NCBI RefSeq assembly: GCF_000166395.1
Contig: NC_014655.1
Span: forward strand, 2,852,001 to 2,916,000
Length of the DNA: 64,000 bases
Direction of reading: 5' to 3'
From: Leadbetterella byssophila DSM 17132
GTDB lineage: Bacteria > Bacteroidota > Bacteroidia > Cytophagales > Spirosomataceae
In this document: piece after piece, positions 18,873 to 28,144 of the stretch
How positions within the stretch are numbered: the first letter of the stretch is position 1
Layout: every line of letters begins with the position of its first letter
Notes under the pieces: generated by a model
Databases searched by the model: none
The model's input: the letters and a program-made list of their open reading frames with translations, nothing else
What the model was told of the DNA's origin: nothing
Translations under genes and position numbers: made by a program

Positions 18873-18880
18873 TACCTTTG
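18873..18880 (+). promoter_or_regulatory. Candidate -7 element (TACCTTTG) of the orphan gene
   Basis: TACCTTTG matches TAnnTTTG. It overlaps the first possible TTG of the downstream frame (18878), so translation must begin further in, most simply at the GTG at 18899. Confidence 0.45.
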
Positions 18881-18898
18881 TTTATCAATCGAACTAAA

Positions 18899-19603
18899 GT
18901 GGAAGATGTAATTAACCGTTTGCTGAAAGCCAAAAATGAGAAAGACATCATTTTACGATTACAGGAAATAAACGAGGTATTCGCAAAATATTCCTATTTC
19001 ATTATGGGAAACATAGAGATCTTCCCCATCGAAGTAGAATCTTACTTTTACCATCCACAATGGTTTCCTGACACATACTCCCATATAAATGAGTTGCAAA
19101 GCAACCGCTTCTTACATCCCTACTTACATAGAAGAGGTAATAAAGCTAAGAACAAAGTTATTTTAGGTAAGAGAGGTGGAATAGATATCGTGCTTTCAAA
19201 TGGTACTGATTATTATTTCGGCCTATTAATTAGAATGGCAGAACTCAAGATAAAAGGGGATTATCTTTCATTTGAAGGACCTGCAAAACTTAAAAACTTC
19301 CTTTTAAAGAAAATGGACAAAATGGAGGATCTCCCTATAGAGTTAAAAAATAGAGTGGAGCTAATCCCAAGGCAGGTTTTTCACCTACCACGAATAAACC
19401 TTAATCCACTAAGAAATCCCGCCTATTTTGAACAACCTCTTCGTACCTTATATAACTTGCAAAAGTCAAAACTGAAATCAAAAGATCTGGCCTCAATTAT
19501 TGCTAGTAAGAAAATGCCTTTAACCCAAAATACTATAGAAACCCTATTAGGGAGACCATCTACCGTGATATTAAATGGCGTAAAAAGAATACTTCTGCCC
19601 TAA
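18899..19603 (+). CDS. Uncharacterised protein (possible distant relative of 3-methyladenine-glycosylase-like proteins)
   Basis: A 234-aa protein if started at the GTG at 18899, chosen because the promoter -7 element overlaps the earlier TTG. No signal peptide or TM helix. A mid-protein pattern (EVESYFYHP, DTYSH, LHRRGNK, RGGIDIVL, FGLLIRMAE, about residues 45-125) recalls a poorly characterised family with EVEFYY...H...GGxDIT...GGxLIR spacing, sometimes compared with Mpg-type glycosylases. This is from memory and is weak. It is AT-rich, stands alone, and lies next to a decayed stretch, so it may be a recent acquisition. Confidence 0.6.
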   Translation: MEDVINRLLKAKNEKDIILRLQEINEVFAKYSYFIMGNIEIFPIEVESYFYHPQWFPDTYSHINELQSNRFLHPYLHRRGNKAKNKVILGKRGGIDIVLSNGTDYYFGLLIRMAELKIKGDYLSFEGPAKLKNFLLKKMDKMEDLPIELKNRVELIPRQVFHLPRINLNPLRNPAYFEQPLRTLYNLQKSKLKSKDLASIIASKKMPLTQNTIETLLGRPSTVILNGVKRILLP

Positions 19604-19670
19604 TCCTATTGTACTATTTTTTATTTTCCCTATACTTCACCTTTTTTGTGCCTGGATTCGTTGGATATTT

Positions 19671-22577
19671 ATGAGTAAGAGATTTTTATTATGCGTTCTG
19701 GCCGCCGTGGTCAGCATATCTGCACGCCCTATAACAGATTATACAAAAAAGCAGGAAGCATGGGTGGAGACCATCCTTTCCGAAATGACTTTAGAGGAAA
19801 AGGTGGGCCAATTGTTCATGATCGCCGTCTTCTCTAACCGAAGAGAAGCAGATTATACCATCGTAGAAAATCAAATCAGAAAATATCACCTCGGTGGACT
19901 AGCCTTCTTCCAGGGAAATGCCCTAAAACAAGCAGAACTTACTAACCGATATCAAGCAGCCGCAAAGATCCCCCTCCTGATAGGTCTGGATGCAGAATGG
20001 GGATTAGGTATGCGACTGAATAACGCATTCTCCTTCCCAAAAGCCATCACCATAGGTGCAGCTAAAGACATAGAACTTGCCGAACAAGTCAGCGAGGAAA
20101 TAGCTCGCCAATGCAAACGCATTGGAGTACATTTTAACTTCTCTCCAGTTGGAGATATCAACTCAAATCCAAAAAATCCGGTCATCAACTACAGATCTTT
20201 CGGAGAATCCCCACTGAACGTATCTGAGCTTACCAGCGCCTTTGTTCGTGGACATAGAAAGTACAATATCCTTACCAGTGCCAAGCACTTCCCCGGACAC
20301 GGAGATACCCATGTAGATTCTCACTATGACCTACCCGTACTTCAACACTCTCTAAAACACATTCAAGAGGTTGAGTCTGCTCCTTTCAAAGCCATGATAG
20401 CAGATAGCGTATCTTCTGTCATGATAGGACACCTCAATGTCCCTGCCTTAGATAATGGCGTTCCGGCTACTGTATCCGAAAGGATCATTAAGGATTACCT
20501 TCAAAAAGAACTCGGTTTTACCGGATTAGTCATCTCTGATGCCTTAAACATGAAAGGCCTACTCAAATCCTTCCCGGTAGGAGAAGCGGAAGTTCGTGCC
20601 TTCAAAGCCGGTAATGATATGTTACTACAAACCTCAAACCTTGATAAAGCCTACAATGCCGTACTTGCGGCATGCATTAACGGTAGAATCACAGAAGAAG
20701 AACTGAATCACAGCGTTAGAAAAATACTTAAATCCAAATATTGGGCAGGTCTTCACTCCTATAAACCCGTTGACCTTAGAAATATTAGTGAAGATCTGGA
20801 CACCGAAAGAAGCAAAGAACTTAAACAACTCATTTATAACAAAGCCGTAACCGTAACCAGAGATGAATTTGGACTTATCCCTTTGAAAGGTCTTGCAACA
20901 CTAAAAATGGCTAGTATTGGTGTAGGAGTTGATCAGGAAAACCTCTTTCAAAGTACCTTAGAACTCTACGGAGACGTGAACTCCTACCTCCTACAAGATA
21001 AACCAGCCAGAAGCACAGATTGGAAATCCATAGCAGAAGAGGCCGTAAAAAATGATCTGGTGATTGTCAGTATTCACAAGGTAAGGCAATCTGAAAAATT
21101 AGATTACGGCATCACAGAGGAAACCCTGAATATGTTAAGATATATTCAAGAGAACTCCCGACTCATCGTTTGCGTCTTCGGAAACCCCTATAGCTTGAAG
21201 TTTTTTGATGAATTCGAGACTGTCATGTGCGGATTTGAAGACGAGGAAGAAGCTCATATGGCCGCTGCCAATGTACTTTTCGGAGTCAATTCCGCCCAAG
21301 GTAAGGTTCCTGTTAATACCCTCTCTGCAGATGGTAAGCTCGATTACGGATATGAAGTAGAATCCTTCGCCCGACTAGGTTTCGCTATGCCTTCAGAAGT
21401 TGGAATGAGTGCTGCAAAACTGCAAGAAATCAGAAAGGTGGTTAATTCCGCTATCATGGGGGAAGAATTTCCGGGTTGTCAGGTTTTAGTAGCCAGAAAA
21501 GGCAAAGTCGTCTTCTACGAAGGTTTCGGTAACATGAAATACAATAACGGCCAAGCGGTCAACAGACATACCTTGTATGATTTAGCTTCTGTTACCAAAG
21601 TAGCCTCCACCTTACAGGCTATAATGATGCTCTACGATCAAGGTAAAATAAACCTCGACGAGAAATTATCCACCTACCTTCCCGAACTTCTGGGAACCAA
21701 TAAAAGTAGATTGATCATAAAAGATATCCTTTTGCATCAAGCCGGGTTGAAAGCATTTGTACCCTTCTTTGATCAAACGCGATTCGGAAGCGGGCAATAC
21801 AATCCTTACTACTTCTCCAACGCTCCCATCACTTCCGGGCACATTCCTATTTCAGATGAATTAGGAGTTAATCCCATTATCAAAGATTCAGTATTCTCAT
21901 GGGTGGAAAAGTCGGCTCTAATCAATGCTCCAGGTTCACAATATGTGTATTCTGACCTGGGACTACTCCTACTTCAGAAATTAGTTGAACGCATAAGCGG
22001 TAGAAATTTAGATGCCTTTGTAGGAGCAAATATCTATGAACCTATGGGCTTGCATTCCATGATGTATAATGCATTCACCCAAAAAACGAAAGACCAAATC
22101 GCACCTACTGAAGTAAACGGAGACTTCAGAAAGGCAGCCATCCATGGCACCGTACATGATCCTAATGCTGCCCTTATTGGAGGAGTAGCAGGACACGCAG
22201 GACTTTTCTCTAATGCATGGGATCTGGCCCGACTGATGCAGATGAACCTCAACGGAGGGTATTATGATGACCGTCAGTTCTTCTCTAAAGAAACGATAGA
22301 CTTCTTCACTAAACCTCAATCCAAAGTAAGTCATAGAGCTCTGGGTTGGAATAGACCTACAGGTCCCGGCGACGGAACTGTCTCCCAATACGCCTCCTCT
22401 AAGACCTACGGACATACCGGCTTTACCGGTACTTGCGTGTGGGTTGACCCTGAAAAAGACTTGATCTTCGTGTTTCTTTCTAACAGAGTATATCCTTCTG
22501 CGAACAACCAAAAGATCATAAAAAATAAAACTCGACAAAAAATTCACGATATCGCGTACAAGGCCCTGTTATACTAA
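19671..22577 (+). CDS. Exported GH3 beta-N-acetylglucosaminidase (NagZ-like) fused to a serine beta-lactamase-family domain
   Basis: A 968-aa protein with a signal peptide (MSKRFLLCVLAAVVSISA). Residues about 30-380 are a GH3/NagZ domain: KHFPGHGDTHVDSH at 205-218 carries the Asp/His dyad, and Asp290 (SDALNMKG) is the likely nucleophile. A Rossmann-like GH3 C-domain follows to about 575. Residues about 590-965 are a class C/PBP4*-type serine hydrolase: S640-V-T-K643, YSD near 765, and HTG near 915. It probably acts on peptidoglycan fragments in the periplasm or at the cell surface. GH3-lactamase fusions are known in Bacteroidota. A separate upstream promoter was not identified. Confidence 0.9.
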   Translation: MSKRFLLCVLAAVVSISARPITDYTKKQEAWVETILSEMTLEEKVGQLFMIAVFSNRREADYTIVENQIRKYHLGGLAFFQGNALKQAELTNRYQAAAKIPLLIGLDAEWGLGMRLNNAFSFPKAITIGAAKDIELAEQVSEEIARQCKRIGVHFNFSPVGDINSNPKNPVINYRSFGESPLNVSELTSAFVRGHRKYNILTSAKHFPGHGDTHVDSHYDLPVLQHSLKHIQEVESAPFKAMIADSVSSVMIGHLNVPALDNGVPATVSERIIKDYLQKELGFTGLVISDALNMKGLLKSFPVGEAEVRAFKAGNDMLLQTSNLDKAYNAVLAACINGRITEEELNHSVRKILKSKYWAGLHSYKPVDLRNISEDLDTERSKELKQLIYNKAVTVTRDEFGLIPLKGLATLKMASIGVGVDQENLFQSTLELYGDVNSYLLQDKPARSTDWKSIAEEAVKNDLVIVSIHKVRQSEKLDYGITEETLNMLRYIQENSRLIVCVFGNPYSLKFFDEFETVMCGFEDEEEAHMAAANVLFGVNSAQGKVPVNTLSADGKLDYGYEVESFARLGFAMPSEVGMSAAKLQEIRKVVNSAIMGEEFPGCQVLVARKGKVVFYEGFGNMKYNNGQAVNRHTLYDLASVTKVASTLQAIMMLYDQGKINLDEKLSTYLPELLGTNKSRLIIKDILLHQAGLKAFVPFFDQTRFGSGQYNPYYFSNAPITSGHIPISDELGVNPIIKDSVFSWVEKSALINAPGSQYVYSDLGLLLLQKLVERISGRNLDAFVGANIYEPMGLHSMMYNAFTQKTKDQIAPTEVNGDFRKAAIHGTVHDPNAALIGGVAGHAGLFSNAWDLARLMQMNLNGGYYDDRQFFSKETIDFFTKPQSKVSHRALGWNRPTGPGDGTVSQYASSKTYGHTGFTGTCVWVDPEKDLIFVFLSNRVYPSANNQKIIKNKTRQKIHDIAYKALLY

Positions 22578-22639
22578 AGGATATTTGGAAAAACCAATAT
22601 CAATACAGACATTTGAATCAAAAAGTTAATTCGCAGTAT

Positions 22640-25048
22640 ATGAAAAAATTACTAACCATCTTCTTGGGATTGGGTTGCGCTTACGTATCCTTTGCTCAAG
22701 AAAACCTTACCTATCAAAAACCTCCAAAAGAAATCCTCGAATTAGTGGATTATGAAAGACCTCCTTCGGTTTCTCTTGGAAGTAAGTCAGATTATATGCT
22801 CTTTACTTACAGAGATACCTATAAGACTCTTGATGATTTATCTCAAGATGAGCTTAAATTAGGTGGTTTGAGAATCAATCCTAAGACCAATATTTCCAGT
22901 ACGGTAACATACCTTAATAACTTAAAAGTTAGAAAGTTAAAAGACAGAGAAGAGATTCAGGTTAAAGGATTACCACAATCACCTAAGATCACTAACATCA
23001 CCTGGTCACCTGACGAATCTAAAATTGCATTCACCCATACATCAGAGAACGGTGTGGAACTTTGGGTGTTAGAAGTAGCAAGTGCAAGCGCTAAAAAAGT
23101 TGGATCAGGTTATTTAAATGCAAATTTAGGAAACCCGATAAGTTGGTTTAAAGATAACAACAGCTTACTGGTTAACTACCTACCTGCAAATAGAAAACCA
23201 CTAATCAACACCTTAGTAAGTTTGCCTACCGGTCCCATTATCTCTACTGCAGAAGGTAAAGCTTCTCAAAACCGTACATATCAGGATTTGCTGAAAAATC
23301 CTGCTGATGAGCAAAACTTTGAGACTTTGATCACTTCAGAACTAAAAAAGGTTGATCTATCCGGAAATGCTGTAGCTTTCCTTCCTGCAAACTTGTATAC
23401 AGATGCTACTTTCTCTCCTGACGGAAACTATGTGCTTGTAAGCGTATTGCAGAAACCATTCTCCTATATCGTTCCTTATAACCGTTTTCCTAGCAAAACC
23501 TTTGTTTATGACAAAGCAGGAAAATTAGTTAAAGAAGTGAATAGCCTGCCTTTGAATGAAACCCTTCCAAAAGGATTCATGGCTGTAAGAACAGGAAAAA
23601 GAAGCATGAACTGGAGAGCTGATGAACCGGCTACTTTAGTTTATGTAGAGGCCTTAGACGAAGGAGATCCGGCGAAAAAAGTTGAATTTAGAGACGAAGT
23701 ATTCACTTGGAAAGCTCCATTTAACCAAGCTCCGGTTTCCCTAGTAAAAACTACTCAGCGTTACGGCGGAATTACCTGGGGTAATGAAAAACTAGCTATC
23801 TTGAGAGATCAATGGTACGATACTCGTAGCTCCAGAACCTTTGTTTTTGACCCATCTTCTAAAGCAGCTCCTAAACTCATCTTTGACAGAAATTCTCAAG
23901 ATATCTATTCAGATCCGGGTAGTTTCGAAACCGTTAAAAATCAATACGGAAGAAATGTACTAGCTATAGAAAATGGCAAAAGCTATTTGATAGGTGACGG
24001 ACACACCAAGAAAGGACAATTCCCGTTCATAGACGAATTAGATTGGAAAACCCTGAAGACAAACAGGATTTATCAATCTGCATATAAAGACAAGTTGGAA
24101 AACATTCTTTCTTTCAAAGATATCAAAACCGGTGAAGTTCTGGTAATGCTTCAATCTGCTACAGAATATCCTAACTATTACTTGAGAAACCTTAAGAATA
24201 GAATGGCTCCTGTACAAATCACCGACTTCAAAAATCCATTCGCAGGATTAGAAAAAGTCCACAAAGAAGTGATCAAATACAAACGTAAAGATGGAGTAGA
24301 CCTTTCGGGTACTCTTTATTTACCAGCAGGTTACAACAAAAAAGATAAGCTTCCTCTACTTATTTGGGCTTATCCACAGGAATTCGTAGATAAAAACTCG
24401 GCATCTCAAACCACTTTGAATCCGAATCAATTTACTTTCCCTGCGTATGGATCATTCATTTTCTGGGTTACCAGAGGATACGCAGTATTGAATGACGCTG
24501 CCTTTCCTATCGTTGGAGAAAATGGTGCAGAACCAAATGATACATTTGTTGAGCAGTTAATCGCTAACGCCGAAGCAGCCATCAAAGCCGTTGATGACTT
24601 AGGATATATAGATCCTAAACGTGTAGCAGTAGGTGGTCACTCTTACGGGGCCTTCATGACCGCTAACTTATTAACACATTCAAACCTGTTTGCAGCGGGT
24701 ATAGCAAGAAGTGGAGCCTATAACAGAACATTGACTCCTTTCGGTTTCCAAAGAGAGCAAAGAAACTATTGGGATGCTCCGGAAGTATATAACCGCATGT
24801 CTCCATTTATGAACGCTCATAAAATGAAGACGCCTATCCTACTCGTTCATGGAGAAGCGGATAATAACCCTGGTACATTTACCCTACAAACCGAGCGTTA
24901 TTTCCAAGCTTTGAAAGGATTAGGAGCTCCTGCTAGAATGGTTATTCTACCAAAAGAAGCACATGGATATGTAGCAAAAGAAAATATTTTGCACCTTCTT
25001 TGGGAACAAGACCAGTTCTTAGAAAAACATCTAAAAGGTAAAAAATAA
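22640..25048 (+). CDS. Secreted S9 family peptidase (prolyl oligopeptidase/glutamyl endopeptidase type)
   Basis: An 802-aa exported serine peptidase. The ATG at 22640 gives a signal peptide (MKKLLTIFLGLGCAYVSFAQ); the frame extends 9 codons higher without one. The N-terminal about 500 residues look like a WD/Kelch-type beta-propeller (ITWSPDESKIAFT). The C-terminal alpha/beta hydrolase domain has the triad Ser668 (GGHSYGAF), Asp741 (HGEADNNPG) and His775 (EAHGY). Length and layout match the S9C/D glutamyl-peptidase-like group common in Bacteroidota. It follows the GH3 gene by 62 nt on the same strand and is followed after 11 nt by the DUF3467 gene. Confidence 0.92.
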   Translation: MKKLLTIFLGLGCAYVSFAQENLTYQKPPKEILELVDYERPPSVSLGSKSDYMLFTYRDTYKTLDDLSQDELKLGGLRINPKTNISSTVTYLNNLKVRKLKDREEIQVKGLPQSPKITNITWSPDESKIAFTHTSENGVELWVLEVASASAKKVGSGYLNANLGNPISWFKDNNSLLVNYLPANRKPLINTLVSLPTGPIISTAEGKASQNRTYQDLLKNPADEQNFETLITSELKKVDLSGNAVAFLPANLYTDATFSPDGNYVLVSVLQKPFSYIVPYNRFPSKTFVYDKAGKLVKEVNSLPLNETLPKGFMAVRTGKRSMNWRADEPATLVYVEALDEGDPAKKVEFRDEVFTWKAPFNQAPVSLVKTTQRYGGITWGNEKLAILRDQWYDTRSSRTFVFDPSSKAAPKLIFDRNSQDIYSDPGSFETVKNQYGRNVLAIENGKSYLIGDGHTKKGQFPFIDELDWKTLKTNRIYQSAYKDKLENILSFKDIKTGEVLVMLQSATEYPNYYLRNLKNRMAPVQITDFKNPFAGLEKVHKEVIKYKRKDGVDLSGTLYLPAGYNKKDKLPLLIWAYPQEFVDKNSASQTTLNPNQFTFPAYGSFIFWVTRGYAVLNDAAFPIVGENGAEPNDTFVEQLIANAEAAIKAVDDLGYIDPKRVAVGGHSYGAFMTANLLTHSNLFAAGIARSGAYNRTLTPFGFQREQRNYWDAPEVYNRMSPFMNAHKMKTPILLVHGEADNNPGTFTLQTERYFQALKGLGAPARMVILPKEAHGYVAKENILHLLWEQDQFLEKHLKGKK

Positions 25049-25059
25049 CTGCTTTGGGT

Positions 25060-25380
25060 ATGAAAAAGAAAGAAAATCAAGAGGAACACCAAATCAACAT
25101 TGAGCTACCTGAAGACATCGCAGAAGGCGTGTACGCCAATCTAGCCATGATCGCCCACTCGAATAGTGAGTTTGTTTTGGACTTCATCAGACTGATGCCT
25201 GGTATACCCAAAGCAAAAGTTAAAGCCAGAGTAATTCTAACGCCTGAACATGCCCAAAGGCTTCTTCATGCATTAGAAGACAACATTCGAAAGTACGAAG
25301 AAACCTTTGGTGAAATTCGTCAATCCAGTGAACCCGTGCCTTTTCCAATGAATTTTGGAGGGCCTATCGGAGAAGCTTAA
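25060..25380 (+). CDS. DUF3467 domain protein
   Basis: A 106-aa soluble protein that matches DUF3467 by eye (ANLAMIAHSNSEFVLDFIRLMPG, then AKVKARVILTPEHAQRLL). The function is unknown. The family is small, conserved and often next to information-processing genes. The ATG at 25060 is used; a TTG two codons earlier is possible. It begins 11 nt after the S9 peptidase stop, so it is probably co-transcribed. A strong inverted repeat follows 12 nt after its stop. Confidence 0.88.
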   Translation: MKKKENQEEHQINIELPEDIAEGVYANLAMIAHSNSEFVLDFIRLMPGIPKAKVKARVILTPEHAQRLLHALEDNIRKYEETFGEIRQSSEPVPFPMNFGGPIGEA

Positions 25381-25392
25381 AACAAAATTGAG

Positions 25393-25425
25393 ATAGATTG
25401 CCTAAATTTGTATTAGGCAATCTAT
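25393..25425. promoter_or_regulatory. 13-bp perfect inverted repeat enclosing a TAAATTTG promoter element
   Basis: ATAGATTGCCTAA (25393-25405) is perfectly inverted at 25413-25425 around a 7-nt centre. The -7 element TAAATTTG (25403-25410) spans the left arm and centre, 23 nt upstream of the yjbQ ATG. It could be an operator over the promoter or a terminator for the upstream DUF3467 gene. The following TCTCTTTT is a poor T-run. Confidence 0.6.
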
Positions 25426-25433
25426 TCTCTTTT

Positions 25434-25865
25434 ATGACTCAATTCTTTCAAAAGGAAATCAAACTCAAACCCTATAAACGAGGCTTCCACCTTATCACTG
25501 AACAAGTGACGAATGCCTTGCCGGAAATCTCTCAAATCCAGATAGGTTTTCTACACATTTTCCTCAAGCATACTTCTGCTAGCATCACCATAAACGAGAA
25601 TTTTGATCCAACTGTCCGCGCAGATTTTGAAGCTCATTTCAATGCTTCCGTACCCGAAAATGCACCCTATTATCAACATAATTATGAAGGAGCAGATGAT
25701 ATGCCTGGCCATCTGAAATCTTCTATCTTGGGAAATTCCCTACAAATACCCATCACAGAGGGGAAATTAAATCTGGGAAGATGGCAAGGTATCTATTTAG
25801 GAGAACATCGGAATTATGATACCGGAAGGAAGTTAGTTTTGACGGCTTGGGGAAATATAAAATAA
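25434..25865 (+). CDS. yjbQ: YjbQ/UPF0047 family protein (secondary thiamine-phosphate synthase type)
   Basis: A 143-aa protein of the YjbQ family. The ATG at 25434 gives the usual start (MTQFFQKEIKLKPYKRGFH). Hallmarks are FLKHTSASITINENFDP at about 43-60, DDMPGHLKSSILG at about 84-97 and GRWQGIYLGEHR near 122. These supply the conserved His/Asp cluster. Some members have weak thiamine-phosphate synthase activity; the physiological role is unsettled. It lies behind its own candidate promoter and is closed by a hairpin terminator overlapping its stop. Confidence 0.93.
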   Translation: MTQFFQKEIKLKPYKRGFHLITEQVTNALPEISQIQIGFLHIFLKHTSASITINENFDPTVRADFEAHFNASVPENAPYYQHNYEGADDMPGHLKSSILGNSLQIPITEGKLNLGRWQGIYLGEHRNYDTGRKLVLTAWGNIK

Positions 25866-25900
25866 GCCCCCAAGTACTTACTTCTTGGGAGCTTATCTCT
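25862..25900. terminator. Hairpin terminator after yjbQ, shared with the convergent DUF1080 gene
   Basis: ATAAGCcCCCAAG pairs with CTTgTTGGGaGCTTAT-type arms (25862-25874 with 25881-25896, small interruptions), followed by CTCTCTTT on the plus strand and TTATTTTATATTT on the minus strand. The yjbQ TAA is inside the left arm. Confidence 0.6.
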
Positions 25901-25917
25901 CTTTAAAATCGTATTTT

Positions 25918-26589
25918 TTATAATTCTTTAATACGAATATTCTTGAACCAAACGGTGTCTCCATGTCCTTGTAAAGAGATCTTACCTTTGGCATGAGGAG
26001 TAGCATATGGCCAGCTTTTGAATTTGCTTTTAGCAATGTCTTCTACCCATTTAGGACTTGCATATTCATATTCAATTACCTTCTTCCCATTTAACCAATG
26101 CTCCACTTTATTGTTCAAGATCTTGATCTTACCCTTGTTCCATTCCCCTGCAGGCTTCACAGCACTTAAATCAGAAGGTGCGTATACATCATAATTACCT
26201 CCAGTTTTATGTACATCTTTTGGAGTACTTGGATAATTAACATCATCAATGATCTGATACTCCGGACCATAGATATAAGGTTGTTCCTTTTCCTTCTGCT
26301 TATCTTGCACCTTATAGATCACACCCGAATTACCTTTTGGAGAAACTTTGAATTCAAATTCTAGTTCGAAGTTTTCATACTCTTTCTTTGTCACCAAATC
26401 TCCACCTTTACCATCTGTTGTCAATTCTCCATTGACCACTGACCAGCCAGCCGTACTATTTCCGTCATTTACATTCCAAGAATACCAATGTTCCAAGGAT
26501 TTTCCATCAAATAGTTTAACCCACTTGTTCTTCTGCGCAAAACTTGTATTTGCGACTAGCGCAGCCATAATTAAGACTAAAATTCTCAT
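25918..26589 (-). CDS. Secreted DUF1080 (3-keto-disaccharide hydrolase-type) protein
   Basis: A 223-aa exported protein, signal peptide MRILVLIMAALVANTSFAQ. The single concanavalin/LamG-like DUF1080 fold is recognisable from KWVKLFDGKSLEHW at the start, FELEFEFKVSPKGNSGVIY near 73, YGPEYQIIDD near 107 and GKISLQGHGDTVWFKNIRI at the end. The family includes 3-keto-glucoside/disaccharide hydrolases and carbohydrate-binding proteins. It lies 14 nt downstream of the alpha-fucosidase gene on the same strand, so a joint role in glycan degradation is likely. Confidence 0.9.
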   Translation of the reverse strand: MRILVLIMAALVANTSFAQKNKWVKLFDGKSLEHWYSWNVNDGNSTAGWSVVNGELTTDGKGGDLVTKKEYENFELEFEFKVSPKGNSGVIYKVQDKQKEKEQPYIYGPEYQIIDDVNYPSTPKDVHKTGGNYDVYAPSDLSAVKPAGEWNKGKIKILNNKVEHWLNGKKVIEYEYASPKWVEDIAKSKFKSWPYATPHAKGKISLQGHGDTVWFKNIRIKEL

Positions 26590-26603
26590 AGTTATTAGGT
26601 TTT

Positions 26604-28016
26604 TTATTGTTCAAATTTAAAGGTAATCGCCGCATCCTTAGCTAATTTATCCAAAGATTTTTTAGGAATAAATACTCGGGTTAATTCCCCCTCTTGCTGC
26701 CATTTCACCGGGATATTTCCATCTAGGATGAACATCTTACTCCCTTTTTTAGGCGCATTTCCTTTCCAAGACACCTCTTCTGTCAAAGGTTCATTATTTA
26801 AACGAATAGCAAACCTCCTCTGATCTTTGGCACGGGTAAAATAAAAATGTTCGTACTTGAACTGATCTACTGTCCTCGTTTCATAAATGCCCTCTCCGTT
26901 CCTTTCTAACCACTTTCCTATCTCTTTTAATCTCTCCAACTGTACCGGTAAAAATTCCCCTTCAGGTGTAGGTCCCACTCCTAGCAACAAGTTTCCTCCC
27001 TTAGACACAATTTCCACAAGGGTCTTGATAGCCCACTCAGCGCTCTTAAACTGATCTCCGGGTACATAACTCCAAGCACCTCCTAAAGTTATGCAACTCT
27101 CCCAAGGATCCTCAGATTTCGTACTCGGAATACCTTGTTCAGGAGTTCTGTAGTTTTCAAATTCACCGTGTACTGTTCTGTCCACTACCAATATGCCCGG
27201 TTGATTCGCTCTGGCTATTTGTGCTACCTTTGGCATATCAATTTCCTGGTCGAAATCTGGAATGGGTGCACCCCAACTTAATACTTCCTCCGTGACCGTA
27301 TTTCTTGGTCTCACCCAGCCTCCATCTAACCACAAGATATCAACCGGACCGTACTCGGAAGTTAACTCGTTAATCTGACCATGCGTAAATTCTTTAAATT
27401 TATTCCATCTCCAAGGATGCTTTCTGATATCATAATTGACATTCCTGTCAGGAGTAGCATATTTATCCCACCAAAAGTACTGTGAATGCCAATCAGGCTT
27501 GGAAAAATACGCCCCAATCATCATACCTTCCTTTCTGAAAGCTTCAAATACATGTTGGGTAACGTTCGCGCGTGGATGATTTCTAAATGGCCCTGAAGTG
27601 ATTTTGAAGTCCGTCCACTTGGTATCAAACATGGAAAATCCATCGTGATGCTTAGTTGTAAAAACTAAGTATTTCATACCTGCCTCTTTCGCTGCAGATG
27701 CCCATTGTTCAGGATTAAATTTGATGGGATTAAATTTTTCGCTTTGCGACCAATACCACCGCTTGTAATCGTCATATCTGATAGTACTGTCTCTTTCTAT
27801 CCAATCTTCATTGCAGATGCTCCAACTTTCTATGATCCCAGGTACAGCATAAATACCCCAATGGATGATCATTCCAAATTTCTGATCTCTCCATTTTTCA
27901 AGCTTTTCCGCTACTAATGGGTCTGTGGGATAGGTATAGGAAGTGGATACCGGATGTAAGGTGTTTTGAGCCTTCAAAGTGAAAGCAAAGAAAAGTAAGT
28001 AAATGCAGATCCTCAT
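26604..28016 (-). CDS. Secreted alpha-L-fucosidase (GH29)
   Basis: A 470-aa exported glycosidase (signal peptide MRICIYLLFFAFTLKAQ). It carries the GH29 barrel signatures FGMIIHWGIYAVPG at about 47-60, YLVFTTKHHDGFSMFDTKW near 116-134 and VDILWLDGGW at 225-234, where Asp231 is the expected nucleophile. A C-terminal beta-sandwich follows from about 380. It should release alpha-linked fucose from glycans in the periplasm or outside. It is first in a two-gene unit with DUF1080. No SusC/D pair or regulator is adjacent, so this is not a full polysaccharide utilisation locus. Confidence 0.92.
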   Translation of the reverse strand: MRICIYLLFFAFTLKAQNTLHPVSTSYTYPTDPLVAEKLEKWRDQKFGMIIHWGIYAVPGIIESWSICNEDWIERDSTIRYDDYKRWYWSQSEKFNPIKFNPEQWASAAKEAGMKYLVFTTKHHDGFSMFDTKWTDFKITSGPFRNHPRANVTQHVFEAFRKEGMMIGAYFSKPDWHSQYFWWDKYATPDRNVNYDIRKHPWRWNKFKEFTHGQINELTSEYGPVDILWLDGGWVRPRNTVTEEVLSWGAPIPDFDQEIDMPKVAQIARANQPGILVVDRTVHGEFENYRTPEQGIPSTKSEDPWESCITLGGAWSYVPGDQFKSAEWAIKTLVEIVSKGGNLLLGVGPTPEGEFLPVQLERLKEIGKWLERNGEGIYETRTVDQFKYEHFYFTRAKDQRRFAIRLNNEPLTEEVSWKGNAPKKGSKMFILDGNIPVKWQQEGELTRVFIPKKSLDKLAKDAAITFKFEQ

Positions 28017-28144
28017 AGTTTATGTTTAGAGACATAATATTAAGAAATAAAATCGAGCCATTTTAAAAAAAAGTGAGGTCCTCAGGACAAAATATGCATT
28101 GAAATGCGTTGTTTTGCATGTGCTATTTCTAAAAAATATCTTCT

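Noticed and set aside
18878-18898. TTG at 18878 as start of the orphan gene
   Set aside because: It lies inside the -7 promoter element, so it could not be within the transcript. The GTG at 18899 is the first usable start.
26604-28016. Fucosidase and DUF1080 genes as a polysaccharide utilisation locus
   Set aside because: No SusC/SusD pair, sensor or sigma/anti-sigma regulator is adjacent. The TonB receptor at 49-52 kb is distant and lacks SusD.
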